Positions 33,657-42,088 of a stretch of 64,000 bases of DNA are shown here, in pieces. The stretch lies in assembly GCA_020634515.1 (NCBI GenBank), contig JACKBL010000011.1:1-64000 (forward strand). Reading direction: 5' to 3'. The DNA is from Ardenticatenales bacterium (GTDB lineage Bacteria > Chloroflexota > Anaerolineae > Promineifilales > Promineifilaceae). The notes below the pieces were generated by a model. It searched no databases. It was not told where the DNA came from and was given only the letters and a program-made list of their open reading frames with translations. The first letter of the stretch is position 1. Every line of letters starts with the position of its first letter. A program made the position numbers and the translations under genes.

Positions 33657-35182
33657 ACCAGACAAGAACCAGGTTGACTGACTGGCATCTGGCCGGGTTG
33701 CTGGACGAAGCCGCGGCCAACTATGCAACGCGCCCTTTCTTGCTAGATGGACGGCAAACCCTTACCTATCAGGAGGCAATCACGCAAGTAAACGGCGTTG
33801 CTCACTGGCTGCGGCAGAACGGGGTTCGCCGGGGCGATCGTGTCCTTATCGTCACGATGAATCGTATCGAAGCGATATTGATCGCCTTTGCCGTAGCCCG
33901 CCTGGGTGGTATCTTCACCATTTTGAATAACCAGGTTAAACCCGCGGGGCTACGCCAGGTTCTGAACCAACTCGATCCCGTACTCATGGTGCTCGACCGT
34001 TCAACGGCCAGCCTCACGGCGGAAATCTCCCATGCCGCGCTTGTCTGGGTCGGCGAACAGAGGCCGGCAACGGCGATCCCGTTTGACGATCTGGCCCGAT
34101 TCCCCGCCGCAGCCCCCCGCGATTTCCCCGGCATTGACCTGGACCCGGCCTGCGTCCTCTTCACCTCTGGCTCAACCGGACAGCCGCGGGGCGTTGTCAT
34201 CAGCCATGACAATTTTCGCTTTGCTGCGCAGGCTATTCAGGAACGCCTGGCCTATCGACCGGATGATATCGTGGGCCTGTTCCTGCCGCTGTCTTTTGAT
34301 TATGGTCTGTACCAGGTGTTTCTGGCAGCCCTGGCGGGGGCCGCTGTTTTTGTGGCTGACGCGCAGCTTGCCGGCATTGAACTCCTCGCCACGCTGCAAC
34401 AATACGACATTTCGGTGTTGCCGGGGGTGCCGTCTCTGTTTGCCGGCATGCTCAAACTCCTCCGGCGTCACCCCCGCGCCCTGCCCTGCCTCAGAAGCGT
34501 GACCAATACCGGCGCGCACCTGCCCGCGACCACTATCGAAGGACTTCAGCGACTGTTCCCCCAATTGCAGATCTTCGCCATGTATGGCCTCACCGAATGC
34601 AAGCGCGTGGCGATCCTGCCGGCGACGGAACTGAACACCCGGCCCGGTTCCGTCGGACGCCCCCTGCCGGGCACGGAAGTGACCATCATCGACGAACAGC
34701 AGCGGCCTGTGATGCCGCGCACCGTCGGCCAACTTGTCGTCCGCGGGCGGCACGTCACCCTGGGCTACTGGCAGGCGGAGCAGGAAACGCAACACCGTTT
34801 CCGCCGACGGGCGGATGGTACGCGAGAGTTGTATACGGGTGATCTCTGCTGGCTGGATGAAGAAGGATACCTGTATTTTGTCGGGCGCAACGACGAACAA
34901 CTGAAACACAAAGGTTATCGCCTGCACCCCCTGGATGTGGAAACCGTGGCCTGCCGTGTATCCGGCGTGATGGAAGCGGGCCTGGCGCTGGCGGAGCCGG
35001 ATGATAAACTCGTTCTCTTTGTCACGCTGTCTGACCCCGCAATCACCGCCCGCGACATCCTCCTGGCGCTGGAGGAGGAGTTGGAGACGTATAAGGTTCC
35101 CGACAGCGTGCGTATTTTGCCCCGGATGCCGAAGACGCCTAACGGCAAACTGGATAGAAAGGGGTTGCGGAACCTGTTATGA
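33650..35182 (+). CDS. Stand-alone adenylation enzyme (amino-acid or acyl carrier-protein ligase)
   Basis: 510 aa, ATG 33650. Adenylate-forming motifs: LTYQEAITQVNG, LFTSGSTGQPRG (A3), FLPLSFDYGLYQVF (A4), MYGLTECKRVAILP (A5), ELYTGDL (A7), GRNDEQLKHKGYR (A8) and PKTPNGKLDRKGL with the catalytic Lys (A10). No carrier domain is attached. It is followed in order by a PLP decarboxylase, a free carrier protein and an acyl-CoA dehydrogenase, so it probably loads an amino or dicarboxylic acid onto that carrier. VinN and exosortase-associated ligases are comparable. Confidence 0.85.
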   Translation: MVNQTRTRLTDWHLAGLLDEAAANYATRPFLLDGRQTLTYQEAITQVNGVAHWLRQNGVRRGDRVLIVTMNRIEAILIAFAVARLGGIFTILNNQVKPAGLRQVLNQLDPVLMVLDRSTASLTAEISHAALVWVGEQRPATAIPFDDLARFPAAAPRDFPGIDLDPACVLFTSGSTGQPRGVVISHDNFRFAAQAIQERLAYRPDDIVGLFLPLSFDYGLYQVFLAALAGAAVFVADAQLAGIELLATLQQYDISVLPGVPSLFAGMLKLLRRHPRALPCLRSVTNTGAHLPATTIEGLQRLFPQLQIFAMYGLTECKRVAILPATELNTRPGSVGRPLPGTEVTIIDEQQRPVMPRTVGQLVVRGRHVTLGYWQAEQETQHRFRRRADGTRELYTGDLCWLDEEGYLYFVGRNDEQLKHKGYRLHPLDVETVACRVSGVMEAGLALAEPDDKLVLFVTLSDPAITARDILLALEEELETYKVPDSVRILPRMPKTPNGKLDRKGLRNLL

Positions 35183-36417
35183 TTAACGCCGATTTTGCCA
35201 CAAAACTATTGGCCGAATTTGGTTCCCCGCTGTACGTGTATGATGCGGACGAGATCGCCTGCCGGGCCGGCGCATTGCGGGCCGCGCTGCCGGAGGATGC
35301 CTTTCTGCTTTACTCGCTGAAAGCGAATCCGCTGCCTGCCGTGGGCCGTCTGCTACATCAGCAGGGATACGGCGCGGAAATCTCCTCGTCCGGTGAACTG
35401 GACGCGGCGCTGGCGGCGGGTTTTGCGCCGGACAAAATCCTGTACACAGGCCCGGCGAAGACGACGGGCGAAATTCGTGCGGCGCTGGCCGCCAATGTGA
35501 CGCTCTTTTCCTGTGAATCGTGGTCTGATCTGGATCGTCTGGCCGCAGAGGTCGATCGGCCTGTACGTGTTTTGCTGCGCGTTAATCCGCCCGCGCCGCC
35601 GCAAGCGCAACTGGCGATGTCCGGCGTCGCCAGTCAGTTCGGGTTTGAGCCGGGCGATCTGGTGGTGGAACGATTGCGTTTGCTGCCGCCAACGTTACGG
35701 ATTGCCGGCATACACATCTACTACGGCTCGCAAATCGCCACCGTCGCCGCGCTGTCCGCGGCGATGGAGATGGCCTTGCGGACGGCGGAATCACTGGCCC
35801 AGAGCCTGGATCTCCCGCTGCAAATTCTGGATATTGGCGGGGGCTTCCCCGCACCCTATGCAGTAACCGGCGCGGAAGTCGATCTCACCCCTTTGCGCGA
35901 CCACGTCCTCAGGTTTCGTCAACAGGGACCGCGCACGTCTGGGGCTGCCCTGTGGTTTGAATCGGGACGATACTTGAGCGCCTCATCTGGCGCGTTACTG
36001 TCCACGGTGATGGCGGTGAAGGCCGGGAAAGAAGGGCGGACGTTTGTGGTGCTGGATGCCGGCATCAACTGCCTCGGCGGCATGGCAGGTCTGGGCCGCA
36101 TTTTTCGCCACCTGGTTCAGATCATCCCCTTGCGCCCTCCCGCCGACGCCGAAGAGAAAACGGTGGACATTGTTGGCCCCTTGTGCAGTCCGCTCGATTA
36201 CCTGGCTCGTGACGTGAAGACGCCCCCTCTCGCTCCCGGCGACGTGGTAGCTATCCCGAATGTGGGAGCCTATGGATTGACTGCCAGCCTGGTTCATTTT
36301 CTCAGCCGACCTGCCCCGGTCGAGGTCGTCTATCGCGGCCACCAGGTCCTGGACAGCTATCAAATTCAAGCGCGGCACAAGCGCATATCGATGGATGAAT
36401 CCGCCGTGGGATCGTAA
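35179..36417 (+). CDS. LysA/Orn-decarboxylase-fold PLP decarboxylase (BtrK/VinO-like)
   Basis: 412 aa, ATGA overlap with the ligase. The fold III barrel has the PLP Lys in LLYSLKANPLP (about 45), the phosphate-binding DIGGGFP (about 222), ESGRYLSAS (about 265), and the domain-completing GPLCSPLDYLARD and NVGAYG. Placed between an adenylation enzyme and a carrier protein, it fits enzymes that decarboxylate carrier-bound amino acids (BtrK on glutamyl-ACP, VinO on 3-methylaspartyl-ACP), giving a gamma- or beta-amino acyl unit. A free amino acid decarboxylase role (lysine, ornithine, diaminopimelate, carboxynorspermidine) remains possible. Confidence 0.83.
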   Translation: MINADFATKLLAEFGSPLYVYDADEIACRAGALRAALPEDAFLLYSLKANPLPAVGRLLHQQGYGAEISSSGELDAALAAGFAPDKILYTGPAKTTGEIRAALAANVTLFSCESWSDLDRLAAEVDRPVRVLLRVNPPAPPQAQLAMSGVASQFGFEPGDLVVERLRLLPPTLRIAGIHIYYGSQIATVAALSAAMEMALRTAESLAQSLDLPLQILDIGGGFPAPYAVTGAEVDLTPLRDHVLRFRQQGPRTSGAALWFESGRYLSASSGALLSTVMAVKAGKEGRTFVVLDAGINCLGGMAGLGRIFRHLVQIIPLRPPADAEEKTVDIVGPLCSPLDYLARDVKTPPLAPGDVVAIPNVGAYGLTASLVHFLSRPAPVEVVYRGHQVLDSYQIQARHKRISMDESAVGS

Positions 36418-36453
36418 CGGCGGTTCACCCTGTCTTATCGCAGGAGAAATCAG

Positions 36454-36717
36454 ATGCAGAACGCGGTCACGACGACCACTATGGACAGACTTCTTCCTAT
36501 TCTGCGCCGTCATCTTAGATTGTCAGAAGCAACGGAACCTTTTCCCGTCGAGGAAAAACTGAATCGCATGGGCCTGGACTCTTTGAGCGCCATCAACCTG
36601 CTGCTCGACCTGGAGGACGGGTTTGATATCGTCTTCCCGGATGCCATGCTAAATGGGGAAACGTTCCGCACCGCGCTCACGCTAGGCGACGCTATCGATC
36701 AGCTACTCGGACGATAA
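36454..36717 (+). CDS. Free acyl/peptidyl carrier protein
   Basis: 87 aa, ATG 36454 with AGGAG upstream. Four-helix carrier pattern with the phosphopantetheine Ser in MGLDSLSAINLLLDLEDGF (about residue 45). It lies between the decarboxylase and the acyl-CoA dehydrogenase and would hold the substrate of both. Since the NRPS begins with a condensation domain, this carrier could deliver the starter to it. Confidence 0.88.
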   Translation: MQNAVTTTTMDRLLPILRRHLRLSEATEPFPVEEKLNRMGLDSLSAINLLLDLEDGFDIVFPDAMLNGETFRTALTLGDAIDQLLGR

Positions 36718-36719
36718 CC

Positions 36720-37901
36720 ATGATCCCACCTACGGAGCTTTTGCAACGAAGTCGGGAGATCGGCCAGAATGTGTTGGCCCGGTGGGCCGCGGAAGTGGAC
36801 GAATGCGGCCGGTTTCCCACGGAAAGCGTGGCCGCCTTGCACGAAGGCGGGTTGATCGGCTTTTTTGTGCCCGCACGCCTGGGCGGCCTGGAAGGAGACA
36901 CGCGCACGTTCTGGCAAATCGCGGCCATTCTGGGGGAATCTTGCCTGTCAACCGCTTTGATCTGGGCCATGCACGGGCAGCAGGTCGCCACCCTGGCCGA
37001 ACACGCCGCGGAAGAACATGCCGGCATTCTGGCGGATGTGGCCCGGCGCGGCAGCCTGGTGGCCTCTGTAACCACTGAATATGGTAAGGGGGGGGATCTG
37101 TTCACTTCCCGCACGCCGCTGCGCGAGGAACCCGGCGGTCTGCGCCTCTGCCGCGCTGCGCCTATTGTAAGTTATGGTGCGGAGGCGGAGTTTTACCTGA
37201 TCACGATGTTGCGCGGAGAGGGGATGCCGGCAAATGACGTTTGTCTGGCCCTGGTGAAACGGACGGATGGCCAGATAAGTGTGGCCGGGGAGTGGCAGGC
37301 GATGGGGATGCGGGGTACTGCCAGCGTGCCCATGTCTTTTGACGTGCATATTGGCCCGGAACGCCTCATCGGCCGCGCCTTCCGGCAGATGGCCTTGCAG
37401 ACGATGGTTCCCATTGGTCACCTCGGCTGGGCGGCAGCCTGGTTCGGCGCCGCCCGCGGGGCCTGTCGCCGTTTCGTCGGGCAGTTGCGCCGAAGTAGCC
37501 AGGGTCGGCAAAAACTAAAATCCGACCTCTTTATCCACCGCCTGGCTTCTATCAGGGTTTCTCTTGATCTGATGGAATCGATGATCTATCGCCTGGCAGA
37601 CCAGTTGGAACAATGGAAGCGAGACGACGCACCTCCCGCGATGTACGAAGACATCACCTTCAATATCACTCTGAATAATCTTAAGATAGCTTCCTCCCAG
37701 TTGGCTTTTGCGGTGTCCGACGGCCTGCTGGAATTGAGCGGCTTAAGCCAGGGATACCTGAAAGGGGATGCGCTGGGGCTTGAGCGCACCTTCCGTGATC
37801 TGCGCTCGGCGGCGTTGATGTATCACAATGATCGCTTGATGGCGGCAAATGGTAAATTGATCCTGGTTGAGCATTCATCTATGCAAGGTGTCTGGCAATA
37901 A
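36720..37901 (+). CDS. Acyl-CoA dehydrogenase-family flavoprotein
   Basis: 393 aa from ATG 36720, 2 bp after the carrier stop. N-terminal helices FVPARLGGLEGDTRTF and SCLSTALIWAMHGQQV, the middle beta domain (MGMRGTASVPMSFDVHIGPERLIG), and C-terminal helices with the FAD-contacting GLSQGYLKGDALGLERTFRDLRS mark the ACAD family. Carrier-protein-bound substrates are known for such enzymes in antibiotic pathways (for example prolyl-PCP oxidation). It would desaturate the carrier-bound unit made upstream. I could not confirm the catalytic Glu by eye. Confidence 0.82.
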   Translation: MIPPTELLQRSREIGQNVLARWAAEVDECGRFPTESVAALHEGGLIGFFVPARLGGLEGDTRTFWQIAAILGESCLSTALIWAMHGQQVATLAEHAAEEHAGILADVARRGSLVASVTTEYGKGGDLFTSRTPLREEPGGLRLCRAAPIVSYGAEAEFYLITMLRGEGMPANDVCLALVKRTDGQISVAGEWQAMGMRGTASVPMSFDVHIGPERLIGRAFRQMALQTMVPIGHLGWAAAWFGAARGACRRFVGQLRRSSQGRQKLKSDLFIHRLASIRVSLDLMESMIYRLADQLEQWKRDDAPPAMYEDITFNITLNNLKIASSQLAFAVSDGLLELSGLSQGYLKGDALGLERTFRDLRSAALMYHNDRLMAANGKLILVEHSSMQGVWQ

Positions 37902-37941
37902 AAAGGCGTTCAGGCGCGTTCTGCTTTGATTGAGAAGATCC

Positions 37942-38895
37942 ATGATTGACGTGATTCGTCCCCCTAGATTGCAGCCAGGCGACATGATCGCCGTTTTTAC
38001 GGCTTCCGATCCGTTGACGCCGGAGGTGTGGCAGTGGGTGGAACGAGGTATAGAACAACTGCGGGCGATGGGTTTTGGTGTCGTTACCGGCCAGACGCTG
38101 TTCCGGCAGCATTATTACATGGCCGGAACGCCCGCCGAACGATGGCAGGATCTGCGACAGTTTGTTTGCGACGAACGGGTGAAAATGATCATGACGGCCA
38201 TGGGGGGCGAAAATGCCAATCAACTCCTGCCCCTGCTGGATTACGAACTCATCCGCGCCCATCCGAAGATCATCACCGGGTACAGCGACCCAACTGTATT
38301 GCTGAATGCGATTCAGACGCGGGCCGGCCTGATCACGTTCTATGGGTTTCACGCGGCTTCTTTTGATCCGTTGTGGCCCTGGTTTGGTCAGTATGACAGA
38401 ACCAGCTTTGCGCAGCTCTTCCTGGAAGGGAGCACACCACTGCGTATTCAGCCCGCCGCCGATCGCGAGACCTGGCGCGGCGGCGTGGCTGAAGGGGCGT
38501 TTGTCGGCGGTTGTCTCAGCGATGTGCGAAAATTGCTGGGAACCCCCTATGAACCAGATTGGCGCAACAAAATTCTCATCCTGGAGGATGTGCAGAAGAA
38601 GCCGCAGCACCTGGATGTCGCTCTCACGCACCTGAAACAGGCGGGTGTTTTTGCCGGCATCAACGGCCTGCTTCTGGGTAAGTTCCATGATTGTGTCGAT
38701 TCCACGCACACAGATTGGAATCCTCCCCTGTCGCACCTTTTTCTGTCCATTACAGAAGAATTCCAATTTCCTATCTTGAAGACGGAAGAGTTTGGTCATT
38801 TCTCGCATATCTGCCCAATCCCCCTGGGATGCCTGGGAAGAATAGACGCCACAGCGCAAACGATAGACGTTCTCGAACCCTACCTGGAATGGTGA
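37942..38895 (+). CDS. S66-family serine peptidase (MccF/LD-carboxypeptidase-like)
   Basis: 317 aa, ATG 37942 behind GAGAAG. Fold features: LQPGDMIAVFTASDP at the N terminus, nucleophile Ser in ITGYSDPTVLLNAI (about residue 111), Glu in LILEDVQKKP and His in FGHFSHICPIPLG. S66 includes muramoyl LD-carboxypeptidases and MccF, which detoxifies the aminoacyl-nucleotide antibiotic microcin C. Inside a peptide biosynthetic cluster the MccF-like role (self-immunity or processing) is attractive. The loop that separates the two subgroups cannot be judged by eye. Confidence 0.78.
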   Translation: MIDVIRPPRLQPGDMIAVFTASDPLTPEVWQWVERGIEQLRAMGFGVVTGQTLFRQHYYMAGTPAERWQDLRQFVCDERVKMIMTAMGGENANQLLPLLDYELIRAHPKIITGYSDPTVLLNAIQTRAGLITFYGFHAASFDPLWPWFGQYDRTSFAQLFLEGSTPLRIQPAADRETWRGGVAEGAFVGGCLSDVRKLLGTPYEPDWRNKILILEDVQKKPQHLDVALTHLKQAGVFAGINGLLLGKFHDCVDSTHTDWNPPLSHLFLSITEEFQFPILKTEEFGHFSHICPIPLGCLGRIDATAQTIDVLEPYLEW

Positions 38896-38972
38896 TCAAA
38901 TCCACTGGCCTGAATCATCCCATTTGGGCCGTCGAGCAAGACGTTCGACCTACCGATTGACGAAGGAAAAAT

Positions 38973-40034
38973 ATGACTGCCGGTATGCACCCCCCCCACA
39001 CACATTCTGCCAACGGGATCGCCCCCCCTAAATCCTGGACGCGCCCGAAAGCGCAATATCGAGAAGCCTTGCTTCACCCCTGGTACCGGGCGCTCTTTGA
39101 AATAACGGACGCCTTCTTTTATGCTACAGTCGATTTCTTCCAATCCCGCAAGTTTATGGCATCCCTGCTGCCCATCACCACCAATGCCATTTCCAGCCCG
39201 ATGGGCCTGGGCAGCGATTCCCTCCCGGTGCAGGTGGAAGTAGGCGGCGTGCCCGTCTACCTGGCGGATTCGATGCAGTTTATGCTGGAGTACAGCCTGC
39301 GCATTCACCCCCGCTGCCAGGGCGTCTATTACATCATGCCATCCTTTCGCGGCGAAGAAATGGACCAGCGCCACCTGTGCCAGTTCTTCCACAGCGAAGC
39401 GGAAATCGTGGGAGGCTTGCCGGATGTCATGAAACTCAGCGAAGCGTATCTGCGGCACATAAACGCATTTATGCTTGAGCACGTGGCCGAAACGATCGCC
39501 GCCATTGTTGGCTCCACAACGCATATCGAAAACACGTTATCCCGCGGCGCGGCTTTTCCGACTATCAGCTACCAGGACGCCATCGCGGAGCTAAAAAAAG
39601 ATGCCGGCCACGTCACACACGTCGTTGCCGATTGGATGAAGATTACGTCCGCGGGGGAACAAGAACTGCTCCGTCGCCACGGCGACTTTATCTGGTTGAC
39701 CCATTTCCCGCACCAGATCGTGCCCTTCTACCAGGCGATTGACGAGGAAAACCCGCATCTTTCGTTGTCGGCTGATTTACTTGCCGGCATCGGCGAAATC
39801 CTGGGTTCGGGCGAACGCCACCGGTCGGCGGCGCAGGTACAGCAAGCGCTCCAGACACACGAAGTCGATGCCGAGCCGTACGCATGGTACATCGACATGA
39901 AAAACATCCTCCCGCTGCGCACTGCCGGATTTGGCCTGGGCATGGAACGGTACATATTGTGGCTGTTGCAGCACGACGATATTCGTGATTGCCAGATTCT
40001 TTCGCGTGAGAATGGTAATAATGATTACGTATGA
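38973..40034 (+). CDS. Class II aminoacyl-tRNA synthetase-like (AsnRS/AspRS core) without anticodon domain
   Basis: 353 aa from ATG 38973 (AAGGA upstream). Class II motif 2 is seen in SFRGEEMDQRHLCQFFHSEAEI and motif 3 in GFGLGMERYILWLL; DSMQFMLEYSL takes the place of the usual QSPQ-type stretch. The N-terminal OB-fold anticodon domain of AsnRS/AspRS is missing, so tRNA charging is unlikely. Comparable stand-alone cores work as asparagine synthetase or amide/peptide ligases in biosynthesis. Here it may activate Asp/Asn or a related acid for the product. A decoy or resistant target for an AspRS-directed toxin is a second option. Confidence 0.78.
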   Translation: MTAGMHPPHTHSANGIAPPKSWTRPKAQYREALLHPWYRALFEITDAFFYATVDFFQSRKFMASLLPITTNAISSPMGLGSDSLPVQVEVGGVPVYLADSMQFMLEYSLRIHPRCQGVYYIMPSFRGEEMDQRHLCQFFHSEAEIVGGLPDVMKLSEAYLRHINAFMLEHVAETIAAIVGSTTHIENTLSRGAAFPTISYQDAIAELKKDAGHVTHVVADWMKITSAGEQELLRRHGDFIWLTHFPHQIVPFYQAIDEENPHLSLSADLLAGIGEILGSGERHRSAAQVQQALQTHEVDAEPYAWYIDMKNILPLRTAGFGLGMERYILWLLQHDDIRDCQILSRENGNNDYV

Positions 40035-40135
40035 AACAGGTGATGTTTCACCCGGCAGCGGCGCGACCCGCTGATCACACGCTTCTCCAGTGCGTCGCAC
40101 ACTGACAGAGATGAACAGAAGGAACAAGTGCGGAA

Positions 40136-41302
40136 ATGACACAAATCACATTACCCGATTTTACCTTAGGGCCAGAATGGGCCTTGCTGGAACTGGCCTG
40201 TTGGGGGTTGCGCACGGAAAAAGAACAACAGATGTTTGATGGTCTCCTACAATCCGACGCCATTCATTGGGGAGAGGTCCTTGAGCAGGCGGTCCGACAC
40301 CGCATAATGCCGTTGCTGGCCTATTGCGTGACGACAAGCACACATAAAGACGCCGTCCCCATGGAGGTCAAGTACCATCTTTATGAAGTCCTGGACGTCA
40401 ATCGACACAAAATGACCCTGCTTTACCAGGCCATCGTGGAAATAATCCAAAACCTGCGGGAGGCCAACATCCGCTTCGCCTGTACCAAGGGGATCAGCTT
40501 CTCCATCACTTTATATGCCGGTCAGGGCAGCCGCAATCTCAATGACGTAGACATTATGATTCTGGCAAAAGATCGTGGCAAGGTGATGGAGATCATGGAC
40601 CGCCTGGGATACGAGACCGGCCTCTACTCCTACGTCACCGATCGCGTCGAGCCGCTACCCCGCCGCCAGATGATCACCTACAAATTGAACCCAGACCACA
40701 TTCCTACGCTTTCACGACAAACGCACGATCCCATCGTGCGCTTTGTGAAGGCTGATTTTGCCAACAGCCTGACATGGACCGGCAGCAACATCGATATTCC
40801 CGTCGAACGGGCGCTGGCGCAGACGATAGAATATCCCATTCCCGGATTCTCAGACGTGACGATGCCTTTCTTCCTGCCTGAGTACCAGTTCATCTTTACA
40901 GCGCTGCATCTGTTTCGTGAGGCGTGGAAAGAGCAGCGATGGCAATCCCTGCGCGGGAAAGATGTAAACCTTTCCAAGTTTGCCGACATCTGGCGACTCT
41001 GGCACATGTACCCCGACGAATTGCAGAGCGACGCTTTTGTCCGACTGCTGCAAGAGTTTGAGATTGTCCCCGCCATCCTGTGGGTGCTCTACCACGCCGA
41101 TCAGGCGTGGCACATGAACAGCGTCGCTACGCTTGGCCTGGAGGACCAGGTTGATATGACCTGGCTGAATACCGCTTCCGCGCCGGGGAACCGCGTTTAT
41201 CAATGGCGGGGCACGATGCGCGAACGCCTGCATTGCAAGGTGCGCCGCGATCTATTTGACCCGCGGCCGGTTGCGTTGCCTACTCCGGTGATTGGCGTCT
41301 GA
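40136..41302 (+). CDS. NTP_transf_5-type nucleotidyltransferase
   Basis: 388 aa from ATG 40136. The pattern VLEQAVRHRIMPLLAYCV, FACTKGISFSITLYAGQGSRNLNDVDIMI (metal-binding DVD at about 140), and DIPVERALAQTIEY matches the uncharacterised nucleotidyltransferase family common in RiPP, lasso peptide and NRPS clusters next to HprK-like kinases. Function is unknown; nucleotidylation of a product or a sugar has been suggested. The two HprK-like genes in this cluster fit that partnership. Confidence 0.75.
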   Translation: MTQITLPDFTLGPEWALLELACWGLRTEKEQQMFDGLLQSDAIHWGEVLEQAVRHRIMPLLAYCVTTSTHKDAVPMEVKYHLYEVLDVNRHKMTLLYQAIVEIIQNLREANIRFACTKGISFSITLYAGQGSRNLNDVDIMILAKDRGKVMEIMDRLGYETGLYSYVTDRVEPLPRRQMITYKLNPDHIPTLSRQTHDPIVRFVKADFANSLTWTGSNIDIPVERALAQTIEYPIPGFSDVTMPFFLPEYQFIFTALHLFREAWKEQRWQSLRGKDVNLSKFADIWRLWHMYPDELQSDAFVRLLQEFEIVPAILWVLYHADQAWHMNSVATLGLEDQVDMTWLNTASAPGNRVYQWRGTMRERLHCKVRRDLFDPRPVALPTPVIGV

Positions 41303-41316
41303 CCGGAATCTGACTG

Positions 41317-42045
41317 ATGATGGAACTCTATCTTGTCCGCCATGCGCAGGCGACCAACAACGTCGTTGGCGCCCCGTTTACGTATGAGCCGTCGCTTACT
41401 CCCTGGGGCGCACGACAGGCCAAATCGCTGGCTCAATATCTGGCTGACAACGCCTTGCCCCATCTGGCTAAACGCACCCCACGAGAGCGGTTGGCTGACG
41501 AGGGGCGAACCGGGTTTGCCATCACCCATTTGTATTGCAGTCCTATGTGGCGCTCTCTGCAAACCGCGGAAATCCTGGCTCCCCTATTGAAGCTGACGCC
41601 GGAGGTGTGGATCGACATTCACGAGCGCGGCGGCGCGTGTCCCGAAGATGGCGGGGGGGCGTATGCCGGCAAATCCCGACAAGAAATCCAGGCGCACTTC
41701 CCTTCATTCCTCCTCCCGGCAGGCATTACAGAACACGGTTGGTGGTTCCGAGAGACAGAAGACGCGGCCCTGTGCGCGGAACGAGTGCGCCGGGTGGCGA
41801 CGTCATTGCAGGCGCGAGCGCAACAGGACGAGCGCATACTCCTGGTTTCACATGGCGCTTTTGTTGATGGCCTGATCAAAGTCCTATCCGGCGCTCCCCT
41901 GTCCGATCAATTCGCCTATCACCACTTCAACACCGGCATAACACGTATTGATTTCCGCCCGGATGGGGTCTACATCTTGTACCTTAATCGCGTCGAACAC
42001 CTGACGCGACTTTACCGGCTGAGCCAGATGTTTCGTCAAGAGTGA
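41317..42045 (+). CDS. Histidine phosphatase-family protein
   Basis: 242 aa, ATG 41317 (or 41320). The phosphohistidine motif LVRHAQATNN is at the N terminus, and the second catalytic His lies in LVSHGAFVDGLI. GARQAKSLAQYL and YCSPMWRSLQTAEIL are typical family stretches. Sits 14 bp after the nucleotidyltransferase gene and immediately before the NRPS. It probably removes a phosphate from a pathway intermediate. Confidence 0.85.
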   Translation: MMELYLVRHAQATNNVVGAPFTYEPSLTPWGARQAKSLAQYLADNALPHLAKRTPRERLADEGRTGFAITHLYCSPMWRSLQTAEILAPLLKLTPEVWIDIHERGGACPEDGGGAYAGKSRQEIQAHFPSFLLPAGITEHGWWFRETEDAALCAERVRRVATSLQARAQQDERILLVSHGAFVDGLIKVLSGAPLSDQFAYHHFNTGITRIDFRPDGVYILYLNRVEHLTRLYRLSQMFRQE

Positions 42046-42088
42046 GGCGTCCTGGCGGTTGTTTCTCCCCCAGGCAGCGAGAACAATC

